Source: Brevibacterium sp. 239c
GTDB taxonomy: Bacteria; Actinomycetota; Actinomycetes; Actinomycetales; Brevibacteriaceae
Direction: 5' to 3'
Length of the DNA stretch: 52,426 nucleotides
Assembly (NCBI RefSeq): GCF_900169365.1
Contig: NZ_FXZH01000026.1
Location: 1 to 52,426 of the forward strand
Shown here: one piece after another, positions 34,794 through 43,584 of the stretch
Position numbering within the stretch: the stretch's first letter is position 1
Layout of the letters: every line of letters begins with the position of its first letter
Made by a program: the position numbers and the translations under genes
The notes under the pieces: generated by a model
The model's database searches: none
What the model was told of the DNA's origin: nothing
Seen by the model: only the letters and a program-made list of their open reading frames with translations

Positions 34794-35905
34794 TTCTTCT
34801 CCTCCTCGGTCGTGGTGATGGTGTCTGCAGCAGTTCCCCGGCGACCAGCAGCGTCGGTGCCGGTCGAACCCCTAGCAGGAGTGGATCCGTTTGCCTGGTC
34901 AGAGTCGTTCGCTCCAGCAGAACCATCCTTGCGGGCAGATCCGATTCGTCGCTTTCGCGCTCGCTTGTCGATGAACCCTCCCAGATACCCCACGATTCCA
35001 CGGGGCGCGAAGATCACAAGAGCGATGATGATGGGGCCGAGCACGATGAACCGGTAAGCCTGGAAGTCTTGGAAGAGTTCGAACAGGAAGGTCACGATCA
35101 TGGTGCCCACGAGCGGTCCAGCGACGGTGCCCATTCCTCCGACCAGGATGAACATCAGGAACTCGAAGGTCTTGTCTACGGTTGCAGCGTCCGGGCCGAT
35201 GAAGCCGACGACGGAGGCGTAGAGGCCACCGCCGATGCCGCCGAAGAAGGCCGATGCGGCGAAGGCGAGTTGTTTGCTCAGCCCCACATTGACGCCGATC
35301 GCATCGGCAAGGTCTTCGCTGGTTCGGATCGTCAGCAGCGTGCGCCCCACACTCGAGCGACGGATCGCGTAGGTGATGTAGACACTTGCCAGCAGGATGA
35401 TGAAGACGAGATAGAACATCGCCGTCGGATTGCTGAAATCTACGATGTCCCCAGCCTCGGGGAATTTCACATTGTTGACGCCGGAATGGGCGTGCGTCAC
35501 CGACTCCCAGCGACTGATGGTCAGGTAGATGATGAAGCCGATGGCCATCGTGAAGATGGCGAAGTACTCGTCTTTCGTTCGCAGGGCGATCAGACCGGAT
35601 AGGTACCCGATGGCAGAGGTGCCGACCACGCCGACGACGAAGGCCTGCCAGAACGGCCAATCGAAATCGGTTGTCAGCAAACCGACTGCATATGCACCGA
35701 TACCGAAGAAGCCGCCCTGGGCCAGCGACAGCTGTCCCGTGAAGCCGAGGATGATGTTCATTCCGTAGACGGCGATCGCCGAACACAGGCCGATGGTGAT
35801 CACGCGCATGATGTAATTCTCATCGCCGAAAGCCACCGGAGTCAGGGCGATGATGAGAAGCACGGCTAGGGTTCCGAGGATGCGGGGATTCTTCAGCGCA
35901 TTCAT
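34790..35905 (-). CDS. livM: LivM-type ABC permease
   Basis: Membrane subunit (371 aa) of the importer, with about nine hydrophobic segments. Typical LivM stretches are visible: GMNIILGFTGQLSLAQGGFFGIGAYAVGLL-like sequence split over residues about 48-77, TIRTSEDLADAIGVNV near 196-211 (the cytosolic EAA-like loop) and GGMGTVAGPLVGTMIV near 256-271. A hydrophilic tail rich in Gly, Ser, Thr and Asp follows after about residue 315; it is unusual but plausible. The ATG overlaps the livH stop. Confidence 0.9.
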   Translation of the reverse strand: MNALKNPRILGTLAVLLIIALTPVAFGDENYIMRVITIGLCSAIAVYGMNIILGFTGQLSLAQGGFFGIGAYAVGLLTTDFDWPFWQAFVVGVVGTSAIGYLSGLIALRTKDEYFAIFTMAIGFIIYLTISRWESVTHAHSGVNNVKFPEAGDIVDFSNPTAMFYLVFIILLASVYITYAIRRSSVGRTLLTIRTSEDLADAIGVNVGLSKQLAFAASAFFGGIGGGLYASVVGFIGPDAATVDKTFEFLMFILVGGMGTVAGPLVGTMIVTFLFELFQDFQAYRFIVLGPIIIALVIFAPRGIVGYLGGFIDKRARKRRIGSARKDGSAGANDSDQANGSTPARGSTGTDAAGRRGTAADTITTTEEEKK

Positions 35906-36768
35906 CGCTGCACCGCCTTTGCGAACAGGCCCGTGGGTTTGATCGCAAGCACCCCCACCAGAACGACGAAGGCCACTGCTTCGCCGACAGCCGAAGAGAT
36001 GTACGTCGAGGTCATCGTCTCCGCTATCGCAAGAGCGAAGCTGCCGACGATGGCACCTGGCAATGATCCGAGCCCGCCGAGGATGATGATCGCGAACACC
36101 TTGAGGTTGAGCGAGTCACCCATCGTGGGGGAGAGGAGGTTGATGGGAGACACGAGGCCGGCCGCGATGGTGACCAGAAGCGCGGACAGACCCAATGTCA
36201 GCATTGAGACCATGGCGGGGTTGATTCCGACCAGAGCCGCGCCGGTTCTGTCCTGCTCGATGGCTTCAATCGTCTGACCATGGATGGAGCGTTTGATGAA
36301 CCAAGTCAGCAGAGAGAGCACGACGATCGCAGTCACGATGATCACGATGCGCTGTGCGGAGATCTCGGCGCCCAGAATATGCAGGCTTCCGGAGAGCGGT
36401 GTCTCCATTCGTCGAAAGTCGGCGCCCCAGATCGCCTGTGCTACGGCCTGGAAGAAGAACATGGCGCCGATGGCCGCAATCATGTGATGGGTGTGCGGAG
36501 AGTTGCGCAGAGGGTGGAAGACCAAGCGTTCGAGCAGCACGCCGAGGACGAACAGGACGAGTGCTGCAATGCCGATGGCGGCCACATAGGGCACACCTAC
36601 CGTGGTCAGAAAGAAGTACGTGACATAGGCGCCGAGCATGTACAGCGAACCGTGCGCGAGGTTGGGTATGCGCAGGACGCCGAAGACTAAGGTGAGACCG
36701 ATCGCGGCAAGGCAGTACACACCGCCGAGCGCAACGCCGTTGAAGAGCTGTTGGATGAAAAGGGTCAT
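35902..36768 (-). CDS. livH: LivH-type ABC permease
   Basis: Membrane subunit (288 aa) with the typical start MTLFIQQLFNGVALGGVYCL and GLTLVFGVLRIPNLAHGSLYMLGAY-like sequence (about residues 24-48), then the cytosolic loop EAIEQDRTGAALVGIN near 172-187. I chose ATG 36768, which has AGGAT seven bases upstream and matches family starts. The frame also opens at GTG 36783. It follows livK after about 100 nt that contain a strong hairpin. Confidence 0.9.
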   Translation of the reverse strand: MTLFIQQLFNGVALGGVYCLAAIGLTLVFGVLRIPNLAHGSLYMLGAYVTYFFLTTVGVPYVAAIGIAALVLFVLGVLLERLVFHPLRNSPHTHHMIAAIGAMFFFQAVAQAIWGADFRRMETPLSGSLHILGAEISAQRIVIIVTAIVVLSLLTWFIKRSIHGQTIEAIEQDRTGAALVGINPAMVSMLTLGLSALLVTIAAGLVSPINLLSPTMGDSLNLKVFAIIILGGLGSLPGAIVGSFALAIAETMTSTYISSAVGEAVAFVVLVGVLAIKPTGLFAKAVQR

Positions 36769-36802
36769 GAAGCGAATCCTCACAGGACGTCAGACGGCGC
36801 CA

Positions 36803-36831
36803 CAGCGGGGTATGAAGCTCATACCCCGCTG
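36803..36831 (-). terminator. Hairpin between livK and livH
   Basis: A perfect 13-bp stem, CAGCGGGGTATGA (36803-36815) with TCATACCCCGCTG (36819-36831), has a 3-nt loop. It lies just after the livK stop with no T-tract on the minus strand. It probably protects the livK message or reduces read-through, so the binding protein is made in excess over the permeases. Confidence 0.7.
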
Positions 36832-36867
36832 CGGGAATCGCCGACAATGGTGACTAGACGGTGGTGA

Positions 36868-38091
36868 CTACTTGGTGTCGGATACCTGGTCGACGGGAAC
36901 CTTCATGTACTTCTCGTCCTTGTTCAGATAAGTGATATCCAGGTCGGGGTTGACCAGATGGCCCTGATCCGAGATTTCGGTTGGGAAGCCGTTGACCTTG
37001 TACTTGTCATCGACCTTGCTGAGGGCGTCGGGCACTGCAGCCCGGATCTTTTCCGGATCGCTGGTTGTGCCTGCGACTTCCATAGCCTTGGCGATGATGG
37101 CGATGCTCTGATAGTTCAGCGCAGTCTCACTGGTCGCCACCTTCTTGTCACCGGCAACTTCCGCGAAATGCTTCAGGAAGTCTTTTGTACCCGGATCCTT
37201 GTATTCTTTGACGGGAAGCACCCCGACGGAGTTCGTCAGGTTCTTGAGCTTAGTCACGGTTGCCATCTCGTCGAGCTTCGCCTGGTCCATCACGAGGAAG
37301 CTGCCCTTGAAGCCCTGCTTCTTCGCCTCTTCCATGATCAGCGCGGTCGGCTGCGAGGGACCACCGACGAAGATGCTGTCCGGTTTTTCGGACAGGGCCT
37401 TCGAGACTGGGCCTGCGAAGTCAGACACGGTGGCGTAGTCAATGCTGTTGTCAGCCCCGATCTTGCCGTTCGCCTTCTTCCACTCGTCCGTGATCGCCTT
37501 CGTCCACTGCTGACCGTATTCGCTCTGGGTGCCGAGGAAAGCCAGCTTCTTCCCGCCGTGCTTCATTCCCTGTTCGGTGAACGGCTTGGCATACGACTCG
37601 AAGTTCGGCGGAATCATCATCGTCAGCGGATTGTCGGACTGCACGATTGCAGGATCCGAGGTGTACGCGGAGATCATGAACTTCGATCGCCCATCGTTGA
37701 TCTGCTGGATCGCTTTGATTGCGCCGGCATTGGGGGAGACGACGACTGGGGCTTTGTCCTGATCTGCCAGTCGCTGTGCGTTGCTGGCCGCTGTGGACGG
37801 CGCATACTTGTCGTCGAGTGACTTGAGCTCGATGGTGACCTTCTTCCCATCGACTTCGAGCCCGTCCTTGTTGAGATCGTCGACAGCCATCTGAAGGCCC
37901 GTCTGAACGTTCTCTCCGTAGGCAGCGCCGCCGCCGCTCAGGGGGCCTGTATAGCCGATGACGACCGACTCATCACCGCCGGAGTCGCCGCTTCCACCGC
38001 CCCCACCGCACGCGCCGAGTGCCAGTGCAAATGTGCCGATGACGGCCGCAGCAAGCACAGGACGGCTCGCCCTTCTCGGGATTGAGGTCAT
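36868..38091 (-). CDS. livK: LivK-type periplasmic substrate-binding lipoprotein
   Basis: Extracellular binding protein (407 aa) of the HAAT importer, family of Leu/Ile/Val-binding proteins. A signal peptide with a lipobox (LALGACGGGG, Cys near residue 28) anchors it to the membrane, followed by a Gly/Ser linker. The mature part starts VVIGYTGPLSGGGAAYGENV, which is typical. AAGGAG lies seven bases before the ATG. It is the first gene of the operon and divergent from an SDR/thiolase pair, so the ligand may be an organic acid and not an amino acid. Confidence 0.92.
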   Translation of the reverse strand: MTSIPRRASRPVLAAAVIGTFALALGACGGGGGSGDSGGDESVVIGYTGPLSGGGAAYGENVQTGLQMAVDDLNKDGLEVDGKKVTIELKSLDDKYAPSTAASNAQRLADQDKAPVVVSPNAGAIKAIQQINDGRSKFMISAYTSDPAIVQSDNPLTMMIPPNFESYAKPFTEQGMKHGGKKLAFLGTQSEYGQQWTKAITDEWKKANGKIGADNSIDYATVSDFAGPVSKALSEKPDSIFVGGPSQPTALIMEEAKKQGFKGSFLVMDQAKLDEMATVTKLKNLTNSVGVLPVKEYKDPGTKDFLKHFAEVAGDKKVATSETALNYQSIAIIAKAMEVAGTTSDPEKIRAAVPDALSKVDDKYKVNGFPTEISDQGHLVNPDLDITYLNKDEKYMKVPVDQVSDTK

Positions 38092-38174
38092 CTTTTCTCC
38101 TTTGAAAAGTGAGACGGAGCGACAGTGCTCCTCAAAATTGTCGGGATGCCTGAACGGAAGCCCGGAGCCTATCT

Positions 38175-38186
38175 GAACGATTATTC
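38175..38186. promoter_or_regulatory. Palindromic operator, livK side
   Basis: GAACGATTATTC resembles the palindrome GAACGATCGTTC at 10 of 12 positions. It lies just downstream of the predicted livK start point, a position suited to repression. A matching site stands by the opposite promoter. TetR-type regulators often bind such palindromes; no regulator gene is in the window. Confidence 0.5.
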
Positions 38187-38204
38187 GATTGAGGCTTAGA
38201 ATGG

Positions 38205-38233
38205 AACCTATACATCATCAAATGTGATGTCAA
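38205..38233 (-). promoter_or_regulatory. Promoter of livKHMGF
   Basis: On the minus strand TTGACA (38233-38228) and TAGGTT (38210-38205) are 17 nt apart, a near-consensus vegetative promoter. The start point would be near 38199, leaving a leader of about 108 nt. Confidence 0.6.
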
Positions 38234-38342
38234 TCGCTTTATAGAAATCTCTGATTCTGCTCTCGGCGTTACCGCGCTGCAATCTGGTCCGCTTGCGCGG
38301 GTGCTTCTGCAGTGGTCTTTGTCGGAGTCGCCGGAGCTCGGA

Positions 38343-38378
38343 CGGTCGCCGGACGCAGGTCAGTCGCCGGACGCAGGT
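38343..38378. repeat. Two tandem 18-bp units
   Basis: CGGTCGCCGGACGCAGGT (38343-38360) is followed by CAGTCGCCGGACGCAGGT (38361-38378), differing at one base. Confidence 0.75.
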
Positions 38379-38466
38379 CGGTCAGGGAGCGAACGGAAGG
38401 CGGTAGGAAGCAGAGCCGTAGCAGGGCGGAGGCCGAGCGCGAGCCGAGATCCCTCTATTTTTGAGC

Positions 38467-38478
38467 AAACAATCGTTC
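38467..38478. promoter_or_regulatory. Palindromic operator, SDR side
   Basis: AAACAATCGTTC matches GAACGATCGTTC at 10 of 12 positions. It lies 99 nt before the SDR start, directly after a TTGAGC hexamer (38461-38466) that could be a -35. See the similar site at 38175-38186. Confidence 0.5.
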
Positions 38479-38576
38479 AGTAACTTTTGTGGTCTATTGT
38501 GGAAGCTGCGAGAGGGAGATCCAGGTCACTCTCGCCGCAAGCTAACCACGAACCATCATTTCGGAGGAAAATCGTC

Positions 38577-39320
38577 ATGACTCGGACAGCAATCGTCACT
38601 GGCGGCGGCCGCGGCATCGGAGCCGCTATCGCCCAGCGCCTGGCATCGGACGGAATGAACGTCGCGATCCTCGACATGGGCCCTACTGAAGACTCGGTCA
38701 AGGCTGTCGAATCCGCAGGTATGAAGGGGCTGGGAGTAGATACCGATGTCTCTGACGAAGCCTCCGTCGAATCCGCTGTGAAGACTGTTGCAGAGACTCT
38801 CGGTGCACCAACCGTTCTCGTCAACAACGCCGGCATTCTTCGGGATAATCTGCTCTTCAAGATGACCCACGAGGAATTCCAGAAGGTCCTCTCCGTTCAC
38901 CTCGGCGGGGCGTTCCTGATGACCAAGGCCGTCCAGTCATACATGGTCGAAGCGAAATTCGGGCGCATCGTGTCGATGTCGTCGACATCCGCACTGGGCA
39001 ACCGCGGTCAGACGAACTACTCTGCAGCCAAAGCAGGGATCCAGGGGATGACTAAGACGTGGTCGATTGAGCTCGGCAAGTTCGGAGTCACCGCCAATGC
39101 GATTGCCCCCGGTCTCATCGAAACTGACATGACCAAAGCCACCGCAGAGCGCATGGGCGTGAACTATGAGGACTTCATCGCAGCAGGAGTCGGACAGATT
39201 CCTGTGGCGCGCACAGGCAAGCCCGAAGACATTGCTCACACAGCATCATTCCTCGCCTCCGAGGGTGCCGGCTTCGTTTCCGGACAGGTCATCTATGTGG
39301 CCGGAGGCCCGAAGGACTGA
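38577..39320 (+). CDS. SDR-family 3-oxoacyl/acetoacetyl-CoA reductase-like dehydrogenase
   Basis: Short-chain dehydrogenase (247 aa) of the FabG/PhaB type that interconverts 3-hydroxyacyl and 3-oxoacyl thioesters. The cofactor motif TGGGRGIG is at residues 8-15, NNAG at 83-86, and the catalytic Ser135, Tyr148 and Lys152 are all present. I chose the ATG at 38577, which has GGAGG upstream; the frame opens earlier without support. With the thiolase just downstream it probably forms a beta-oxidation-type pair working on CoA thioesters, not fatty acid synthesis. Confidence 0.9.
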   Translation: MTRTAIVTGGGRGIGAAIAQRLASDGMNVAILDMGPTEDSVKAVESAGMKGLGVDTDVSDEASVESAVKTVAETLGAPTVLVNNAGILRDNLLFKMTHEEFQKVLSVHLGGAFLMTKAVQSYMVEAKFGRIVSMSSTSALGNRGQTNYSAAKAGIQGMTKTWSIELGKFGVTANAIAPGLIETDMTKATAERMGVNYEDFIAAGVGQIPVARTGKPEDIAHTASFLASEGAGFVSGQVIYVAGGPKD

Positions 39321-39395
39321 CCCGGAGCGAAATCTGGTCCCACCACCATCGCGGCGAACTCAGGTCCGACGCACCTCACTGAAGAAAGGCTCGCC

Positions 39396-40595
39396 ATGCG
39401 CGAAGCAGTCATCGTCTCCACCGCCAGAACTCCGATCGGAAAGGCGTACAAAGGGGCGTTCAACAACACTCAGGCCCAGGAATTGGCGGGCCATGCCATT
39501 TCCCACGCAGTCTCACGCGCGGGGCTGGAAGGAGGCGAGGTCGAAGACGTCGTCTTCGGTGCCGCACTCCAGCAGGGCAGCCAGTCCACCAACGTCGCTC
39601 GGCAGGCGGCACTGCGAGCAGGTCTCCCCACAACTGTCCCCGGTATGACGATCGATCGTCAGTGCTCCTCGGGGCTGATGGGAATCGCGACCGCAGCGAA
39701 GCAGATCCTCTTTGACGGTCAGGAAATCGCAGTCGGCGGCGGCGTTGAGTCGGTATCGCTGGTGCAGAACGACAAGATGAACATGTACCGGGCGCAGGAC
39801 CCATGGCTGGTCGAGCATGTTCCCGGAATCTACTACCCGATGCTCGCCACCGCCGAGGTGGTCGCTGAGCGGTATGGCATCAGTCGTGAAGCGCAGGACG
39901 AATATTCGCTGTCCTCGCAGCAGAGGACCGCAGCCGCTCAGGAGGCCGGCCGCTTCGACGATGAGATCGTGTCGCTGCCGACGACGAAGATCGTCGTCGA
40001 CAAAGAGACGAAGGAAACCTCGACTCAGCAGGTGACCCTCGAGCGTGACGAGGGCAACCGCCCCTCAACGACGTTGGAGAGCCTGGCGGGGTTGAACCCT
40101 GTGCTCAAGCCCGGCGATGCGTCGAAGGTTCCGAGCATCACTGCGGGCAATGCCTCGCAGCTGTCCGACGGTGCTTCTGCATCGGTGCTGATGTCGAGTG
40201 ATGAGGCGAGCCGCCGAGGTTTGGAGCCGCTGGGCATCTACCGAGGTATGGCAGTGGCCGGCTGTGATCCCGACGAAATGGGGATCGGGCCCGTCTTCGC
40301 TATTCCCAAGCTGCTCAAGGCGCAGGGGCTCTCGATTGATGACATCGGACTGTGGGAACTCAACGAAGCCTTCGCGGTGCAGGCACTTTACTGCCGTGAA
40401 CGTCTGGGGATTGATCCTGAGAAGTACAACGTCGACGGTGGCGGTATCTCTGTCGGTCACCCGTACGGTATGACCGGTGCCCGTCTTGTCGGTCACGCGC
40501 TCATTGAAGGTCGTCGTCGGGGAGTCAAGTATGTCGTCGTCACGATGTGCATCGGCGGAGGTCAGGGCGCTGCAGGTCTCTTCGAAGTCTGCTGA
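39396..40595 (+). CDS. Acetyl-CoA acetyltransferase / 3-ketoacyl-CoA thiolase
   Basis: Thiolase (399 aa) that cleaves 3-oxoacyl-CoA or condenses acetyl-CoA. The nucleophilic Cys90 is in [10 protein letters not shown], His355 in [11 protein letters not shown] and the second active Cys385 in [14 protein letters not shown]. Length and motifs are complete. AAAGG lies six bases before the ATG. It lies 75 nt after the SDR gene and is likely co-transcribed. Combined with the divergent HAAT transporter, this suggests catabolism of an imported acid. Confidence 0.93.
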   Translation: MREAVIVSTARTPIGKAYKGAFNNTQAQELAGHAISHAVSRAGLEGGEVEDVVFGAALQQGSQSTNVARQAALRAGLPTTVPGMTIDRQCSSGLMGIATAAKQILFDGQEIAVGGGVESVSLVQNDKMNMYRAQDPWLVEHVPGIYYPMLATAEVVAERYGISREAQDEYSLSSQQRTAAAQEAGRFDDEIVSLPTTKIVVDKETKETSTQQVTLERDEGNRPSTTLESLAGLNPVLKPGDASKVPSITAGNASQLSDGASASVLMSSDEASRRGLEPLGIYRGMAVAGCDPDEMGIGPVFAIPKLLKAQGLSIDDIGLWELNEAFAVQALYCRERLGIDPEKYNVDGGGISVGHPYGMTGARLVGHALIEGRRRGVKYVVVTMCIGGGQGAAGLFEVC

Positions 40596-40635
40596 GCCAA
40601 CGTAGCCGGCTGAAGCAACATCATCTGGCGAGCCG

Positions 40636-43311
40636 TCAGAAGGGCGGTTGCTCACCTGTGTCCCAGAACCACTGCTTTGTGTTCTGATCGGGCTGGCTGG
40701 AGAAGGGGTCGACGTATTCGGCCCAGCAAGGGGACTGGCCTTCCCCTGCAGGATCAGTCGTCGACTGCGCAGTTTGTGACTGCGTGGTCGGCGGCTTTTC
40801 TTCTGCCGTCGCGGACTTCTTCTGTCGGTCGTCTTGCCCCGGGGAAGTCTTGGCATCAGACGGGGCAGCTCTCCTCGAGGAAGCAGCTTTCGTCGGGGTG
40901 TCAGCCGGTGGTTGGGTGGCTCCTGGCGGTGGTACATCTGTCGAGCACGCAGCCGGCGGTGGGGCGGTCGTTTGAGGTGGGGGTGTCGCGAAGTACTTGA
41001 CGAAGAGCTTGGCGTGCTCGACATTGATCGGATTGTCGGGCGGTATGACCTCGGTGGTGATTCCGTGTCTGAAGATGTATTCGAGCCGCCCATGTTCGGT
41101 CATTCTGACTGAGAACTTCCGGTCCGTCTTCGCCTGGTGGTGGAGTTTGCAGAGGTTGTGCAGGTTCCCGAATCGGGTGTGGCCACCGGTCTTTGGGCTG
41201 GCGTGGTCAAAGGGAATGATGTGGTCGACTTCTGTGAGCTCGGCACGTTGGGTGCATCCGGGCATCGTGCAGTTCATCCACTGGGCTGCCAGGGGCTGGC
41301 GGATGCTGTTGGGGATCGTGTAGCTGGTTGCCTTTGCGTCGAGTGGCGTGCCGGTCGCCGGATCGGTGAGGATACGTGTCCATGTCGATGCATACGCGGC
41401 GAGCCTGCGCGCCATGTCAGCTGGAAGTGGAGAACCGTCAGGAAGCATCCCGGCCAAATCGCACACATCTGCCTCTTCAGTGTCTACGGGTGGGGATTCG
41501 CTGTTGCTTTCCGTCTCCGGTGTGGGAGAAGCTGCTGCGCTTGCATCGTCACCGGAGGCGCCGAGGACTTCGCTGAGCAGCGTGAGCATAGGGACGGTGA
41601 TCGTCGTCCGAGCCTGATGGGAGAGCCAGTATTCGTGGGTGGGTAGGTCGAGGAGAACCTCGTAGCTGACGGCACATGATGATCCGTCATACGGGGGTGA
41701 GGAATCAGCGTCGAACGGTGCCTGCGGATCGGCTCCTGGTGGCCAGAAAGCTTTACCGGGTGCCGGTCGACTGTTGTTCATGGCTTCGAAGAAGCGCGGG
41801 TCGCGCAGCCAGTAGTCGGACCCGGCCTGTCCCTGACTGGCAGTATGTTCCTGGCTGTCGCCGTCGGCCGGTGCTGACGTCTCGTCGCTCATCTGTCCGA
41901 AGGTTCGTTCGATGTAAGCGAGCATCGATTCCTCGGGCGACATAGGGACACCGTCAGGTCCTGCGAACAGGCCATCGATCGGAAAATCCGTGCTTGATGT
42001 GTCCCCGGTCGTGGTGTTGTTACTGGTGATGCGAAGTTTCAGCTGGGGTCGGGTGCGAGTGAGTATGTCGAACATCAGCGCATCGATGCCGCGATCATCG
42101 TCGAACTTCTCTTCCGGGTTCAGCTGGTCGTCGAATGCTTCGATGTTTCCCTTGTAGACGGCTCGAGCGAATGCTTCGACCCTCCTGTAGCAGGCGTGGA
42201 GTTCTGGAGCTGGCCCGGTGAGAGTGAGATAGGCGGTCCCGTCATCGCCCGTGCTGATGTCGACCCGGCGGCGGACCGCAACCTTCTCAATGGTTTCCTG
42301 CGCTGGTTGAGTCGCCGCGATCTTCAGTGAGAGGGAGCGCTTGAACGTTTCGATTGTGATGTCTGCTCGCCTGTCGGCGAGGTAGTCATCAATGCTCGGC
42401 AGGTACCGGAACGCGACGTCTCTGCAACGACGGGTCACGAAGGCAACATGTTCGATGGTGAAATCACCATCGATGCAACGCTGGTGGAACTTCGGAAGTC
42501 CGTGCACCAAAGTCATCGCAGAGGTGATGTGCTTATAGGCTCCCGACGTGGTGGCGCCGAGGAGTGTCGAATACTCGCAGATGTCTTCAGCCCAGGCGTA
42601 TTGATGCGTCCAGCCATTGAACGTCGACGAGGGTTTGAATGCCGGGAAGTCTGGAAGCGGCTCCGGATACTCTCGAGCATCCCGCTGCTCACGACGCATT
42701 CTGCGGCCAGCTCCGCGGTCCTTCTTTCGGCTCGGGGCCGACGAGGCGCCCGGGGCTGACGAGGTGCCCGAGGCCGACGAGGTGCCCGAGGCCGACGAGG
42801 TGCCCGAGGCCGACGATGTGCTCGAAGCTGACGGAGTAGAGACAGTGGGAGATTGTTCGCCTACGGACGCAGCAGTCCCGCGATTCGCAGTCTCGCCGTC
42901 ACTAGCTTCGTCACCTGCATTGTCGTTACTGTCAGCGCCGTTGTTACCATCAGCCCTGTCCTCGCTTGCTGTGCTGGCTGCGTCGGCGCTTGCCGTGGCA
43001 CTCGTTGTAGAACCGTTGCGGGTGCGTTTACGGCAGCGACGAAGAACGGTCTCCGCAAGAGACGCGAAGTCGTAGGGAATCGTCAGGTCGGGGCCGGCAA
43101 GTCCGAGGTAGTGCGCAACCTCGCGGACGAAGATGCCGCTGGTGGCATCCAGCGCCGCAAACTGCGCCTGGTCGCTGCAGGCGTAGACGGCCGAAAGGTC
43201 CCTGAACGGGGAGTCCTCGTCGATATCGAGGCAACGGCCACTGGAGGCTGACGAACTGGTGTCGACCGAACGCGCACCGGAGTCCGAACTGTCGTCGTTC
43301 ATGTGCTTCAT
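40636..43311 (-). CDS. DUF222 / HNH endonuclease domain protein (13E12-like)
   Basis: Large (891 aa) member of the DUF222-HNH family that is multicopy in actinobacteria (13E12 repeat proteins of mycobacteria); its function is unknown. The N-terminal 230 residues are Ser/Thr/Ala/Asp-rich with tandem SASGTS-type repeats. The middle is the DUF222 region. The HNH motif begins near residue 696 (DHIIPF, then NLHNLCKLHH), preceded by a Cys-x4-Cys in CTMPGCTQRAE. The last 110 residues are Pro/Ala/Thr/Gln-rich. I chose the ATG at 43311, preceded by GGAGAGGGG; the frame extends upstream into an AT-rich region. Confidence 0.88.
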   Translation of the reverse strand: MKHMNDDSSDSGARSVDTSSSASSGRCLDIDEDSPFRDLSAVYACSDQAQFAALDATSGIFVREVAHYLGLAGPDLTIPYDFASLAETVLRRCRKRTRNGSTTSATASADAASTASEDRADGNNGADSNDNAGDEASDGETANRGTAASVGEQSPTVSTPSASSTSSASGTSSASGTSSASGTSSAPGASSAPSRKKDRGAGRRMRREQRDAREYPEPLPDFPAFKPSSTFNGWTHQYAWAEDICEYSTLLGATTSGAYKHITSAMTLVHGLPKFHQRCIDGDFTIEHVAFVTRRCRDVAFRYLPSIDDYLADRRADITIETFKRSLSLKIAATQPAQETIEKVAVRRRVDISTGDDGTAYLTLTGPAPELHACYRRVEAFARAVYKGNIEAFDDQLNPEEKFDDDRGIDALMFDILTRTRPQLKLRITSNNTTTGDTSSTDFPIDGLFAGPDGVPMSPEESMLAYIERTFGQMSDETSAPADGDSQEHTASQGQAGSDYWLRDPRFFEAMNNSRPAPGKAFWPPGADPQAPFDADSSPPYDGSSCAVSYEVLLDLPTHEYWLSHQARTTITVPMLTLLSEVLGASGDDASAAASPTPETESNSESPPVDTEEADVCDLAGMLPDGSPLPADMARRLAAYASTWTRILTDPATGTPLDAKATSYTIPNSIRQPLAAQWMNCTMPGCTQRAELTEVDHIIPFDHASPKTGGHTRFGNLHNLCKLHHQAKTDRKFSVRMTEHGRLEYIFRHGITTEVIPPDNPINVEHAKLFVKYFATPPPQTTAPPPAACSTDVPPPGATQPPADTPTKAASSRRAAPSDAKTSPGQDDRQKKSATAEEKPPTTQSQTAQSTTDPAGEGQSPCWAEYVDPFSSQPDQNTKQWFWDTGEQPPF
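42737..42833 (-). repeat. 18-bp minisatellite in the HNH gene
   Basis: About five copies of GCCGACGAGGTGCCCGAG (plus-strand reading) run in tandem, the middle ones identical. They encode the SASGTS-type repeats of the HNH protein. Copy number changes would keep the frame. Confidence 0.85.
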
Positions 43312-43584
43312 TGCGTTGCCCCCTCTCCACTGCTCTGTGAAGTGCGTCTGATGGCATTGGCACCTATCTGCAGTATATCTGGTAATAGAACCGATAGATA
43401 GAGAGATTCGAATAAATAAAGAAAGAAAATAGAAGTTACGCTCGAAACTCACTATCGAGTGACCTCTATAGCATCACGAAAAGGTGCTTGTCGATCACTA
43501 TCATCATCTAGATGTGCTTGTTGTTATATGCTCTCATTCGGCACTGACATGGAGGGCAGAGCCCCGATTCGTTAGACTCGGTCT
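43312..43584. promoter_or_regulatory. AT-rich divergent spacer HNH / MATE
   Basis: The central part (about 43370-43530) is clearly richer in A and T than its surroundings, with runs such as AATAAATAAAGAAAGAAAAT. It must hold the promoter of the HNH gene. No further gene is seen. The composition could reflect horizontal arrival of the HNH gene. Confidence 0.5.
43573..43578 (+). promoter_or_regulatory. -10 for a leaderless MATE transcript
   Basis: TAGACT is followed by six bases and then the GTG start codon, so the transcript would begin at the start codon itself. There is no Shine-Dalgarno sequence before the GTG, which agrees with a leaderless message. Confidence 0.5.

Larger units (their letters stand above)
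38092..38576. promoter_or_regulatory. Divergent regulatory region livK / SDR
   Basis: This 485-nt spacer separates two divergent operons. It holds the livK promoter and two similar palindromic sites, listed separately, plus an 18-bp tandem duplication at 38343-38378. The short plus-strand open frame at 38301-38483 looks non-coding because it is built from the repeats. No RNA gene is evident. Confidence 0.6.

Noticed and set aside
38301..38483. A 60-codon frame upstream of the SDR gene
   Set aside because: It consists largely of the local tandem repeat and lies over likely regulatory sites.
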